The notes: generated by a model not told the origin, from the letters alone. Counted from the first letter of the stretch, positions 29,929 through 42,745 are shown. The stretch is 64,000 nt of DNA from Syngnathus acus (GCF_901709675.1 NC_051105.1:496001-560000); one strand, 5' to 3'. Numbers and translations are program-made.

Positions 29929-30325
29929 GGCGATGCCGGCATCAGGCCTGCTGACCTGTCACACCCAAGTAGTAGGCAACGTGGCAACAATGTCATGAAA
30001 TGCCAACGTGGTGAAGCAGCATGTGGTTCCTCGCCCGAGGTAGTTGTTGTTATTTTTTGAAATTGCATTCAGAGGTGCGTGAGAATCAGATCAAGACAAA
30101 CTCTGACGGGATCCAACAGCTGATGAAAAAGTGCGCGTGGCAGATGCTGATGAGAGTCCATCCATATTTGTCCATGATTCTCCCTAAATCCATTCAAAAC
30201 AAACGGAGAAGAGAAGAGGTCGCCTCGTTGAGCTCTGCTGCCATCTGCTGGCTGAGCAAAATTAGCCGCGCTGCGGCGCCGTTGTGACGTCGTCCAGAGG
30301 CACGCCAGCCCAGCAGCGCTTGGAC

Positions 30326-30333
30326 TTGTGGAC
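30326..30333. repeat. Left 8-bp target-site duplication
   Basis: TTGTGGAC, repeated exactly at 33416-33423. Eight bases is the target duplication length of hAT transposons. Confidence 0.7.
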
Positions 30334-33300
30334 GAGTGATGTGCAGTCCAGTTCTTTTAAGTGAACTGAATCTTTAGAATCGGTTCGTAAGAATCGTTCA
30401 CCGAAACGTTCGCTATACTTTCTTATTTATTTATTCATTTATTTATTTTTTACCTCGTGCAGTGTACCTATTGAAGTGTCCATGAGGTGCACCTAATAAC
30501 AGGCCACTTCATTAGGGAAAAAGCTTAAGTGAAAGTGAAAAGTGCTACACCCACCCTCACCCCCACTTTCTGATTGGCTGGTTGATCTGTGACGTCACAC
30601 GGACACTCCATTAGGTACACCGCCATTTTCAAGTGTACCTAATCACAGGCCACTTTATTAGGGAAATATCATGGTCAAAGATCACAGGTTTCAAGCTCCA
30701 GTCCTCGGGGCCGCGTTCCAACATGTTTTCCAAGTGACCCTCGTTAAGCGCACCTGCGTGAAAAGTTTTAGCTCCTTTCACGTTCTGCAGGAGCTAAAAC
30801 TTTTCACGCAGGTGCACTTAACGAGGGAAGCACACGGACACTCCATTAGGTACACCACCATTTTCAAGTGTACCTAATAACAGGCCATTTTATTAGGGAA
30901 ATATCATGGTCAAAGGTCACAGGTGTCAAGCTCTAATCCTCGGGGCCGCGTTCCAACATGTTTTCCAAGTGACCCTCGTTAAGCGCACCTGCGTGAAAAC
31001 TTTTTGGTCACTTTCACGTTCCGCAGGAGCTAAAACTTTTCACGCAGGTGCGCTTAACGAGGGAATCACACGGACACTCCATTAGGTACACGCCATTTTC
31101 AAGTGTACCTAATAGCAGGCCACTTTATTAGGGAAATATCATGGTCAAAGGTCACAGGCGTCAAGCTCTAGTCCTCGGGGCCGCGTTCCAACATGTTTTC
31201 CAAGTGACCCTCGTTAAGCGCACCTGCGTGAAAACTTTTTGGTCACTTTCACGTTCCGCAGGAGCTAAAACTTTTCACGCAGGTGCGCTTAACGAGGGAA
31301 TCACTCGGACACTCCATTAGGTACACCGCCATTTTCAAGTGTACCTAATAACAGGCCACTTTATTAGGGAAATATCATGGTCAAAGGTCACAGGTGTCAA
31401 GCTCTAGTCCTCGGGGCCGCGTTCCAACATGTTTTCCAAGTGACCCTCGTTAAGCGCACCTGCGTGAAAACTTTTTGGTCACTTTCACGTTCCGCAGGAG
31501 CTAAAACTTTTCACGCAGGTGCGCTTAACGAGGGAATCACTCGGACACTCCATTAGGTACACCGCCATTTTCAAGTGTACCTAATAACAGGCCACTTTAT
31601 TAGGGAAATATCATGGTCAAAGGTCACAGGTGTCAAGCTCTAGTCCTCGGGGCCGCGTTCCAACATGTTTTCCAAGTGACCCTCGTTAAGCGCACCTGCG
31701 TGAAAACTTTTAGCTCCTTTCACGTTCCGCAGGAGCTGAAACTTTTCACGCAGGTGCGCTTAACGAGGGAATCACACGGACACTCCATTAGGTACACCGC
31801 CATTATCAAGTGTACCTAATAACAGGCCACTTTATTAGGGAAATGTCATGGTCAAAGGTCACAGGTGTCAAGCTCTAGTCCTCGGGGCCGCGTTCCAACA
31901 TGTTTTCCAAGTGACCCTCGTTAAGCGCACCTGCGTGAAAAGTTTTTGGTCACTTTCACGTTCCGCAGGAGCTAAAACTTTTCACGCAGGTGCGCTTAAC
32001 GAGGGAATCACATGGACACTCCATTAGGTACACCGCCATTTACAAGTGTACCTAATAACAGGCCACTTTATTAGGGAAATATCATGGTCAAAGGTCACAG
32101 GTGTCAAGCTCTAATCCTCGGGGCCGCGTTCCAACATGTTTTCCAAGTGACCCTCGTTAAGCGCACCTGCGTGAAAAGTTTTAGCTCCTGCAGAACGTGA
32201 AAATGAACAAATCTTTTCCCGCAGGTGTGTTTAACGAGGGTAACTTGGAGAACATATTGGAACGCGGCCCCTCGAGGACTGGAGGTCGACACCCCTGGTT
32301 TAAGTGAAAAGTGCCACACCCGCCCTCACCCCCACTTTCTGATTGGCTGTTTGATCTGTGACGTCATTCGGACACGCTATTAGGTTCGCGAAGATTCACG
32401 AGTGAGTGACAGACAGCGTTGCTGCTATGCCAGCCGACACACGTTATGCCGACATTGCTGTTTTAATTTTGTATTTGTTGGATTGTAGTTGATGGTGTTA
32501 TTATACCGAATGTGTTTGTGTTTGAATAAAAGGTTGAAAAAAAATCCATTATGCTGACATTTGTTACTTTGGGGGACACCAACACATATTACACAACGTA
32601 AAACACATAAACATATTGTCATATAAAGCAGTTAACCAAATGTCAGATTTTTGTTTTCATGCCCAAAAAAATAAAAACAAGGAATAAAACACCAGACAAG
32701 TTTGAACATAAATGTTTATTAAAATAATAACAATCATAAAAGTACATTTCAAACCAGCAATCTAATGTGAAATTGCAGTCGATATTTTGGATAACAATAT
32801 TTAGGCGTGTATATGCATACACGTTATTTAAAACCTACTATAAGTGTTATAAAATCAAGATGACCCAAAGAGAAGCATCCTCTCCCCGTTGTTGCATAAC
32901 GGCGCACCCCTTCATGCAATAAAGTTAGGTGGAAAAAACGTGCATAAAAGAAGTGGTGTTTCAGTGAGTGGTTCTTTCTTGCTTTCCTTGGCAAATCGAC
33001 ATTCTGGCTTCCATAGTCCACGCCAGGAGGGAGACGACGCAACACCTTCACTGACTGATCCGTTGATGCACGGGGGGAAGGAAGGAAGGCAGTTGACCCA
33101 TTGACTCGTTCGCGAACGGGAAAGTCACGATTCGTTCCCTCACTGATCCGGTCTCGCGATGATCTGGAAATACAAATCACTCACTCAGTGACTCTTTCAC
33201 TCACAGTTGCGTTCAGTTGGTGAACGGGAAATGCAATTCGCGACTCGTTCGTGACGTCATTTTCTTCTTCGTTTTGTTTTACGGCGAGGTGGCACCAGTT

Positions 33301-33415
33301 CAATGCGCATTACCGACATCTACTGGTTGAAGTCATATGAACTGAAAAAAGAACGAATCACTTTAGGAAAAGATACGTTCCATTGAACGAATCGTTCACT
33401 CACGAGCCAACACTA
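30334..33415. mobile_element. hAT-like non-autonomous DNA transposon, 3.08 kb
   Basis: The element is bounded by an identical 8-bp duplication. Its ends are imperfect inverted repeats: the left end starts GAGTGATG and the right end, read inwards, starts TAGTGTTGGCTCGTG. Sub-terminal regions on both sides are rich in GAATCGTTCA/GAACGAATC motifs, typical of hAT ends. The interior contains the MITE-derived satellite array (30.4-32.4 kb) and AT-rich DNA (32.4-33.2 kb). No transposase frame is visible, so it would depend on an enzyme supplied elsewhere. It lies between htr2a and esd. Confidence 0.65.
30440..32400 (+). repeat. Tandem array of MITE-derived hairpin units (235-236 bp period)
   Basis: The block GGACACTCCATTAGG recurs (one variant GGACACGC at the end) at 30601, 30836, 31072, 31307, 31543, 31778 and 32014. 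Each unit contains CTAATAACAGGCCACTTTAT, GGTGTCAAGCTCTAGTCCTC and CCTCGTTAAGCGCACCTGCG, followed by its inverted copy (for example arms 30739-30776 and 30789-30827). The array is bracketed by shared flanks (AAGTGAAAAGTGC..., CTTTCTGATTGGCTG) near 30520 and 32300. The last unit extends into a full palindromic copy ending GTCGACACCCCTGG. Not CRISPR: this is a eukaryotic genome and the units have no unique spacers. Confidence 0.9.
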
Positions 33416-33423
33416 TTGTGGAC
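33416..33423. repeat. Right 8-bp target-site duplication
   Basis: TTGTGGAC, identical to 30326-30333. Confidence 0.7.
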
Positions 33424-33960
33424 TCTGGATAGGCCTGGCTGCCTGCCTTGCATGTTTGTAGCGACACAACCGAGGGGCCATTTCCAAGCAACGCGCGGCG
33501 TCTTCTCTCAAGGTACGTACCGTCCGGGCAGCTGTCCGTCCGCCCGCCATTGCTGCGAAATGAGAGGCAACGGAAAGAAGCTAACTATTTGGCGCTCATT
33601 CCCGGGAAGAAGCTAACTTTATTTTGCTTGATTTACGCGAACTTTATTGTCCGCTTTTCGTCGCTTTGCTGCGTCTGAGGCAGTGACAGGCACTCAACTG
33701 CTGTTCGGCGTACTCGACGCTCGCTCGGGCGCTGGCTGCATTCGCGACAGCATGAGCCGCTATTTTGGGGATCGGGTTCGCCACATGTTCAATAGATCTT
33801 GGCGTGACTTTGGTCCTTTTTGCCATTCTAACGTAACGAGGAAGAAAGCTCAAGGTTTGCTCAAGGTTTGCTCCAGGTGTCCCTTCTTCAAATCGCCCTA
33901 CATTTGTCTGTCGGTTTGTTTCTTGTGCCACCTTAACGCAATGCTCGGTCCCACCATCAG
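33424..33960. promoter_or_regulatory. Upstream region of esd
   Basis: The 5' flank of esd. A possible non-coding first exon ends at a donor-like CTCAAGGTACGTAC near 33514, since the esd start codon sits directly after a splice acceptor. No separate gene is seen. Confidence 0.45.
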
Positions 33961-35431
33961 ATGGCGCTCACTCAGGTGTCCTCCAACAAGTGCGCAGGAG
34001 GTTTCCAGAAGGTCTTTGAACATGACAGGTGAGGGCGCAGCGTTTGTCGCCGACGCAACTGCAGGTCGTCATCTCGCTTTCGCTTTATGGCTCATCTTCT
34101 TCTCGTGGTGGTCGGCGCAGCGTGGAGCTCAAGTGCAAAATGAAGTTTGCCATCTTCCTGCCGCCCAAGGCGGAGACGCAGAAGTGTCCCGTCCTGTACT
34201 GGCTCTCAGGTGAGAACCGGAGCTCGCCTCGTTTGAATTAGAACCGGGCCAGCCAGGTGTACATCTCAGAGACATTTGTTTGCTTTTTGAGCCTCCTTAC
34301 GGCGCTGGCGCTGTCTTCCAGGCCTGACGTGCACCGAGCAGAACTTCATCACCAAGGCGGGAAGTCAGCTGGCCGCGGCCGAGAACGGCATCATCGTGGT
34401 GGCGCCGGACACCAGCCCGCGTACGTGCTGTGCTGGTGATGTGTTGAGATGTCTTTGAAGCAAGCGGAGGCCGGCCGCCGGCCTTTGGACGTGTTCTTTG
34501 CTCAAGTTTAGCCGCACGTGGGTTCCAGGCGGCTGCGGCGTGGAGGGCGAGGACGACAGCTGGGATTTGGGAACCGGCGCCGGTTTCTACGTGGACGCCA
34601 CCCAAGAGCCGTGGAAGAGCAACTACCGCATGTACTCCTACGTGACCCGGGAGGTACGGTGCCAGGCTTTTGAAACAAAAAGCGCCGTGGCTTTTCTCTT
34701 ATTTTGACGGCGCCCACAGCTCCCCAAAGTGATCAACGACAAGTTCCCGGCCGACCCCGACAGGATGTCCATCAGCGGCCACTCCATGGGTGGCCACGGG
34801 GCGCTCATTTGTGCCCTCAAGAACCCCGGAAAGTACAAGGTACAGCTTGCTTGAGGAGGGCCGGACGGCCGGACGGCCATCTGCTCGGATGCCCAATGGG
34901 CTTTTTGGTGTTTGCCCAGGCGGTGTCAGCCTTCGCTCCCATCTGCAACCCCACGCAGTGCCCGTGGGGGCAGAAAGCATTCGCCGCTTACCTGGGCCCC
35001 CAGCGCGCCGCCTGGGAGGTACGTTTGCCGCCGAAGCGTTGAAGCCAAAGAGCGTCACGGCAACCTCTCTCTCTCTCTCCCCCCCAAGGCCTACGACGCC
35101 ACGGTTCTGGCTGCGGGCTACTCGGGCCCGCCGCTCGACATCCTGCTGGACCAGGGCCGCGACGACCAGTTCCTGTCGGCCGGCCAGCTGCTGCCCGACA
35201 ACTTGATCGCCGTCTGCTCTGACAAGAAGATCCCCGTGGTGTTCCGCCTGCAGCCTGTTAGTCGTAGCCAAATTCTTGCAAAATGCTGACGGTGCTCCTT
35301 TTAATGTTAAAAGGCTTCTTTTTTTTTTCCCCCCCCCGTCCTGTCCGCAGGGTTACGACCACAGCTACTTCTTCATCTACTCGTTCATCGGCGACCATAT
35401 CAAGCATCACGCCAAGTTCCTCAATGCCTGA
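33961..35431 (+). CDS. esd: S-formylglutathione hydrolase (esterase D)
   Basis: Cytosolic serine hydrolase that cleaves S-formylglutathione to formate and glutathione, the second step of formaldehyde detoxification. Exons: 33961-34028, 34121-34209, 34322-34420, 34529-34653, 34720-34839, 34920-35018, 35089-35256, 35351-35431; frame intact, 282 residues, identical in length to human ESD. The alpha/beta-hydrolase nucleophile elbow is [11 protein letters not shown] with Ser149. Asp226 (GRDDQF) and His260 (GYDHSY) complete the triad. [12 protein letters not shown] and [16 protein letters not shown] are family landmarks. The start ATG directly follows a splice acceptor, so a 5' non-coding exon is expected. 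Convergent with lrch1, the stop codons being only about 0.7 kb apart. Confidence 0.97.
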
Positions 35432-35466
35432 AGATGCCAACCCCCGCCACCTTTCGCTACATTTGC

Positions 35467-35472
35467 AATAAA
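35467..35472 (+). promoter_or_regulatory. Poly(A) signal, esd
   Basis: AATAAA 36 nt after the esd stop codon, giving a very short 3' UTR. Confidence 0.65.
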
Positions 35473-35774
35473 AGTCCTTACTCAACTGCCTTTGTTGCTA
35501 CTAGTTGTACTATGTTCATTTTGTTTTCACTTGTCAATTATTTCACTGGTTCTTTCATCACAAACAAGATATTTCGGGTGAATTACCTGACATGTTTGGG
35601 CTTGTACTTCCACCTTCATCAGAGTGTCACTGGTGTAGTTGCCTTTGTTGCTGTTGTGTTAATGCTGTCCCAAGCGATTCTCAACTGGCTCACTAGCGCC
35701 ACCTGGAAAGTCACAAAAAACGTACTCGACATCAAACCGTGACATTTACCACACTTAACATTTGATAGTCAGCT

Positions 35775-35780
35775 TTTATT
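35775..35780 (-). promoter_or_regulatory. Poly(A) signal, lrch1 (distal last exon)
   Basis: AATAAA on the minus strand downstream of the distal terminal exon of lrch1. Confidence 0.5.
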
Positions 35781-36137
35781 TTCTGCTAATGTAGCAAATC
35801 AATCATAAAGCTGCAGGCAAATATTTGGAAGGTTGCCCACTCGTCCTGGCCGGCGCACGTTTCACTCCAAGCTTGCCGCCATTGTTAGCTCGTTTGCTCT
35901 TCTGGGCCAAGAAAAAAAGGGAGTTTACAGAGGTGCTACAAACGTCCTTGCAAAAATCCACACAATGATGATAAAAATAGACTTGGCAAAAATAGGTCGT
36001 CATCTTCAATGTACACCAATGTGGCGTTATCCAGTTCAATTTCAGTCCTGGAAAAACAGCCCAAAGTTTGCCTTTAGGGTAGCTGGGAATGCCGGCGGGC
36101 CGGCCACCAAGGTTCCGCTTGGTGGCGGGCGTCATCG

Positions 36138-39100
36138 TCAGGCACGCGGTTCCGCTCCCGGTGCGGCCCCCTTCTGCTCCAGCAAGGCCTGCACCATGGC
36201 ACAGACCTTGAGAAGGCCTTTCTGCTCCAGGATGTGCTGTGGCAGGCACAGCTTGTCCTGCAAAAATGAAGGGCAAACAATTTGAAAGCCTCATCCTAGT
36301 TTCAAATGCTGACCCCAAAGCAAAAGCCTGATTTGAAATCCTGATATGAGTTCAAAGCCCTCATTGGAAAGCCCAACCTTAGTTCCAAACCCGAGTTCCA
36401 AAGCCTAACCCAATGGCTTTATGGTCTAAGCTACTTTCCGCTCAATAATGACTTGCTGTCTTGCTCTAACACCATTCTTAATACATGCTCAATTCTCTTT
36501 GGAGCATACTGCCACCTACTGTATAGAAACAGTCAATGCAATGGTTTCTGGCAATCCCGTGTTTCGGTCATCCCAAGTGCTTTATCCTCAGCTCAGCTCA
36601 GCCCAGCTCAGCTCAGCCCAGCCCAGGCCGGGTTTGGGCAATAGGCGGGGGTCGCCAGCCGACGGCAGCACAACCAAGCGGGTGCTCAATTCACCTACCA
36701 TGCATGTTTTGGAAAAGCCACAGGGAGAACACGCAAACTCCGCACAGGGAGGCTGGAGCCGGCCAGCCGGGTGAAACTGTTTTCAGACCTAATGTTGGGA
36801 GGCTTTTGGAGCACTTTAGGAGGTAGAAATTGGATTTTTGTTTTTTTGGGCTCTTCCATTCAGATTGAAATTGGCCGACTGTTCGATTCATTTGGGGGTG
36901 TTCAAAGTGGTATCGAGGCTACTTTGCTTTTCAAAATTGGATTTTGGTCATCTTCAAGCGGCTACTTTTTGGATTGGAACTTGAGCTTTGCAATCGGAAC
37001 AACATTGCCCACTGCTCTGATCGCTCCGCCTCCGGGCATGACGTCAGCGGGCAGCTACGCTCCGTAACGGGCGAGCGCGGCACCTTTGACAAAAGATTAA
37101 CGACACATCACAATTCAATGCAAATTATTGACATGTTAGGTAAATATGGGTTCTTTGTTACAAACACCAGTTGACAGTTTTTAAGGGCACAACACAGCAC
37201 AAAATTGACATTTTTCAAACGGAGGAGCGTTTCTTCCATACGGCTTGGCTTTCATCGCTTCAAACGAGTCGTACAGTTGCCGTGATGGGATGTTATCTTC
37301 TGACTATGTGCTATGTTGTGTCAAGTGCTTTGCTTAGGCTGTTGCAAAAGCGCGTTACAAGGAAAGACTTTGAAGACCTTCTGGCGGGATTGTGCTAAAT
37401 CGCCATTGTGTGGCTCAAGTTGAAAAAAAAAAAAAAACGTGAGCACAAAACCATACAAAAGTGAGAAGACACTCAAACGGAATGCTAAATGGCCAATGCT
37501 AACAATGAGGCTAGCGTTAGCGTTACATTTGGACCTGCGCAAGCGAGCGCTTTTGCTTGACGTCGGAAGCCTGACATTTGGGCTCCTTTCAGGTTGCCAT
37601 TGCGCCAAAACCCGGGGACGCTTTTTCCCCATCGCTGCGGTTACGTCAGCTCGCTCCAAAGGTAGACGGCAAAAAGCAGCAGCAGGCAGAAGAGGTGGCC
37701 AAGGCTGCAGCCAATCAGGTCCCACCACCGCCGCCGCCAGGCCGGGGGCGGGGTCTGAGTGGACGCAGAGACCGAATCCGCCGCCGCCGCTGCGGCTTTT
37801 TTGTTCAGAGGTCGGATGGCCTCCGAGCGCTTCCCGCCCACCAGCGTCCTGACCGTGGCGCACAGGGGCGGCAGGCGGCATTGGATGATGTCATATGCGG
37901 AGCACAGAGAAGACTGGCCACCCAAGAGAAGAATAGAGGGACGGACGGACGGGGAAGAAACAAAGACCACCACCACCACGACAAAAAGGTGGGGAATCCA
38001 GGCGGACAGCGAAAAGAGAAAAAAGAGGTAAGAGATTAAAAAAAGTGAGCAAGGAGAGAGAGTCGGTAACCATGGCGACAGAGATGCGCATAACCGTGGC
38101 GACCAGCGGGGAAGGATGCTGACCGGGAGCGGGAGGAGGAGGACGTCCGACTCCTCCTCGTCCCGATGCGACCGGCGAGGAAAAGCGGGCCGGCCGTGCG
38201 TGTGTGTGTTAGCGCGGGCGGGGAGCTTCCAGCCTGCGCAAGCTAGCAGTCTGTTAGCATGGGTGCTTTGAAGCCAGCTAGCAGGAAGTTAGCACGGTGT
38301 TTGGCGCTAGTTGTCCACCAGAGACCGTTTGGAGCCAGCGAGCACGCCAGCTAGGAGGACAACAGTCATGCTAGTGGTGTAGCGTGTGGCTAACCGTCAG
38401 GCAGTTAGCAAGCAAGCTCGACACGCGTTAGCACCGTTAGCTTGTCCTCAGCTGTTTAGCGGCACATATAAGCGCAGGAGTTGGCAGCAGAGCAGGTGCA
38501 GATGCTTGACAGCAGCATTTAAAGCTAGCAATGCTAATGCAGCACTTGTGCTACTGAGTTTACGTTCAAGGGTAAATAAAAAGAAAAAAACAAAGAGTTC
38601 CAAAAAAACAAGTGCGCACAAACAGGAAGTTGTCGCTCGGATGGATGAAGCAGCCAACACGCGCGCACGCACGACACGACACGACACGAGACGAGGGTAA
38701 CATCCTGCGAGGAAGGCCGAGCGAGCGCTGCCGGGTTCGAGTCCCCAAAACGGGACAGAGGATGCGAAAGCCTCGGCCTTCCCGCCAGGACCGTGTTTGT
38801 TTGGTAAGCTCACCTCGGGCACGCCCATCTTCTGACAGGCGTCCAGGAAGTTCTCCACGTTGCGGCGACACTTTGCCATGCTGAGTTTGGGCTGCGGCAA
38901 AGGAAAGGAAAGGACAGACAGCTCGGTCGAGGCGTTCCGCAGTGGGCGGGTGGGCGAAGGGGGCGGGGCCTACCACGGCGGGCGAGGGCACGTGGATGCT
39001 GGCCACAGAGCGCGGGCGAATGTGATTGGCCAGGTGGCAAAGCACCACGCCGTCCATCAGCGACGAGCCCAGGTCATCGGGAAGCACCACCTTCAGCCGG

Positions 39101-42100
39101 CTCTCGATACTCTGTGGCCAGCAGAGGGAAGGCGAGCGTCAAATACAAAAAGCTGGCTCACACTGAGGCAGGACGGCTGCTTACGTCTCGGAGCTGTTCC
39201 ATCAGCTCCAGTTCTTCCCTCAGCTGCTCCATCTTCCTCCTCATGGTGAACTGCGGGTCCACACACTCCACACTCTTATGGCTGCGTAGGAACACTGAAC
39301 AACAAGGCCGAGTGGACAGAGAAGTAGAAGAAGAGGGAGGAGCTTTTGAATTTAGAGCGAGCCAGTCATTCGCTCCCGCCGCCGGCCGCTTTGCAAATTG
39401 GGAGCGTGTCGGAAGGCGCCCCGGGCCGGCGGAGCCTTCCGGTCGGGACGCCGCCCGCCGGCCGGGTCCGGACCTACCGCACTGGGGCGCGCCTCCCTTT
39501 CCGCGGCTACAAGTTCCGCAGAGGGGCGGGGCCTGCGAGAGACGGGTGGGGGAGAGAGGGGGCGAGCAGGGCAGCGAGGAGGGGGCTGCCAGCATGCGGG
39601 GATCATTGCAAATAAATGGGAAGATGGCAAAACGGGAGGCCACAACACCAGACGGCACAGATAAACACAAAAAAAAAACAAAAAAAAAAAACAGCAAAGA
39701 GCCACGTTAGCCTGACATTAGCGGTTAGCCACAAGTCACATGCTCAGCAGGCCCCACATAAGCGCTACGGATCTGCGCAAGTCAACTCAAGCTAGCAATT
39801 AGCACAGTTAGCTCAGACTGACAAATTTGATACAAAGACCGTCAAAACCCTCGGATCGGACTTCCGCGTGATGATTTGATTTGGCATGGCATTCGGCTTT
39901 ACAACTCACCCGAGCGAGGTTTGAGTCCAAAGGGCGCAGCGGACATTGTGGGAAGTCTGCTCGGGTTCAGTCGCTACGGTTGGAAAAAAAGAGAAGAGCA
40001 GTACATTCAGCGGACGTTCACCATTGGTCGAGTCACCTAGTCACCGATTTCTTTCTGGGACTAAATTCATACCTTTGGCGCGTTGCCGCCGCCGTCGTCG
40101 TCGTCGCTGTCCTGCCCGCTGAGGGGGGAAACAAAAAGGCCCGCTAGTGTCATCATCACAGGGTTCACCGGGCTGACTTACTTGACGGAGGGGTCCGCCG
40201 TGAGCCTTTCCACCGGGTACAGTCGCACGCCGCACAGCTCTTCCTGCTCCAGGTTGATTCTGAGGCGCACACGGGACGGGGCACACGTCGGCAAAGACCT
40301 CGGGGGGGTGAAGGGACGAGGATGCCCACCTGCCGGGATTCCGCACAAGCTCCGCGGCCTCCTTCGGCTGGCCGATCACGTCCGAGTCGTCCCCCGTCAC
40401 CTTTGACCTGCAACCGTATTCATCATCCATATTGTCAAAACGGACATCTGGCTAAGCAAGTTTCTCTCACTCGTGCTCTGACGTCCAGTGAAAGTCTTCG
40501 TCGATCCTCAGCGGCTCGTCCGAGTCTGGCGCCGCCGCCGCCGTCTGGCCCTGAAAGCCACGGCCACATTTTTCAAAAGGCCATTTGTCCAATATGACGC
40601 CTTCTGGCCACGTCGGACGGAATATGGTGACGTCACGTAACAATCGTTTCCTATCAAAGTCATCAAGTGATTGTCATGGCCGAGTCACCTTGCCGTACAA
40701 CGGCTCGCTGGGGCTCTCCTCGGTTAGACGCGCCGCCTCCGAGCTGGGATCTGCACGGACACAAGACGTTCCATTTCCGTGCGCTTTGTTGGCTTGTGTG
40801 CAAAAGAAAGGGGCAAAAAAGCAAGCCATCGGGCTGGACTGAATTGCGCGCGCGCGCGTACCCGTCAGGGAGCTGATGTGTTCGCTGGAGTCGTCCTTGC
40901 CGAGTCCGTCCTCCTCGGTGATGTGGCTCATGGGCACGTTGAGACTCAGCGTGTCTTCGTCCGACGGCTGGCAAAATATGCACACGCGCTTGCACAACGA
41001 GAAAGAAAAGAGCGGCCGGCCGGCCGGCCGGCGGGCGGTCGGTCGGTCGGGGCAACGAGCAGACCTCGGTCGCCGACAGCCTCTTGTCTCCGACGTCGCT
41101 GTCCACTCCCGAGTCGCTGTCTTGCTTCCTCTGCTGCTCCGAGTCCTCGCCGCTGCACGTGAAAGGCAAATGAAGCTCCTTTCTCCCACTCTCTGGCCAC
41201 GTTTGCATCAGACTGGCTTTTTGGTTTTACGGGAACGCCCTACCGCCCGCCCGACCGACTCACCGCATCAGGCTGAGGCGCTCCATGACGGGCAGGTAGA
41301 GCGGGTCGGCCATCTTGTCGCTGCGACACGCTTCCGTGCTGAGATACTTGAAGATGTGAACTTTGCCCTTGAGACAGATCTGAGGGGAGGGGGACATTTA
41401 GTCCTGTCAGAAGGTTCAGCCCACCCCAAACGCTCATCCGATGTTTTTTGCCTCTTAAAAATTGCACAGACCAAAACAGAACTTTTGATGTCGTATGTCG
41501 AATTTGGAGGGGGAAAAATGGCGCTACCTGTGCCGGTGGGCTCTGCAGCGGGTTGTTCTCCAGGCGCAGGGCCTGCAGCCGCGCCATTTTGCGGTAGCTC
41601 AGCGGAATGGTCGACACCTTGTTGCACGAGAAGTCCAACTTGACCAGAGGAAGGTCGGCCAGGTCTGTACGCAACGGCGCCGTTAGCCTCTGTGTTGCTA
41701 ACGTAAGCAACAGTCATTTCGCTACACGCTAACATCAATTGTTAGCATAGCATTCGACCGCAAGGCACACGATCAAAACCCCAGCATCTCCAGACTCAGG
41801 TTTCTATCCTGCCGTACGCTAGCATAGCGACAGTTAGCGTGTCACTTCCCGTGCAGCAAATGTTAGCATTTCATCGGTCGTCCGTTGTCGGCTTTAAGAC
41901 GAGAGCTCGCGCCGGTCCGCCCGAGCCTTCGTGGGACAACGCTATTAACGTGCGAGGTGTTAGGATGGTTAGCGGAAGCGCTTCCGTCCGTCGCAGCATC
42001 CGGGCGGACCGACCGACCGACCGACCGACCTTCCGGAAGGACGCAGAGCAGATTCCGTCGTACGTTGAGCTCCCGTAAGGCCCGAAGACGTCCGATGTGT

Positions 42101-42709
42101 CGCGGTAGGGTCGTGAGCTCGTTACAACTAATGTCCTGTCGGTCGGGGGAGACAAAAGCGCCTTTTCAAACACGTTTCCTTTGCTGCGACGGAGCAGAGT
42201 CCAGAGTATGTACGATCGCTCGCTCGCTCCCTCCCTCACCAGCTCCATGAGGCGACGCAGTTGTCCGACGCTCTCGGGCAGGCTGACCAGTTTATTGTTG
42301 CTGGCGTTGAGGACTCGGAGCGGCAGAGTGCACAAGCAGGCCGGTAACGAGCTCAGCTGGTTGCGACTGAAAGGACAAACCAAGCCGTCATTGGCTCCAA
42401 ATCAGGAAGGAGTGGGGCCGCCGGCCGTATTTTGCACACCTGAGGTTGAGCCAGGTGAGCGAGTGCAGGCTGATGACGGCGTCCGGGATGCTTCGGATGC
42501 AGTTGTGGTACAAGTTGAGGCTCTCCAAGGCCACCAGGTGGCACACTTCCGAGGGCACGTCCGACAGACGGTTCTTGGACAAATCTGGACGCACGATAAC
42601 GCAAACACACACGCTTGGAATGGGCCATACAAATGCTGCAGCACTCCAGAAAACAGCGGATTTCACGTAGAAATTCTGCAAGGTCGGCATGTATTGCTTG
42701 TGTGTGTGC

Positions 42710-42745
<36 letters not shown>

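Larger units (their letters stand above)
28682..30325. promoter_or_regulatory. 5' region of htr2a
   Basis: No other gene. It holds the 5' UTR and promoter of htr2a, possibly with a non-coding exon. It contains an ATCC/GTCC array at about 29184-29306, GGTC repeats near 29668-29697 and a perfect X-box at 29915-29928. Several ATGs just upstream of the start are out of frame. Confidence 0.55.
35432..36137. other. Convergent 3' region esd-lrch1
   Basis: Holds the esd 3' end and the lrch1 distal 3' UTR, with a minus-strand AATAAA at 35775-35780 about 360 nt beyond the lrch1 distal stop. No gene. Confidence 0.6.

Noticed and set aside
30601-32290. CRISPR-like look of the regularly spaced array
   Set aside because: The whole 235-bp unit is repeated with no unique spacers, and the surroundings are a fish chromosome; it is a MITE-derived satellite.
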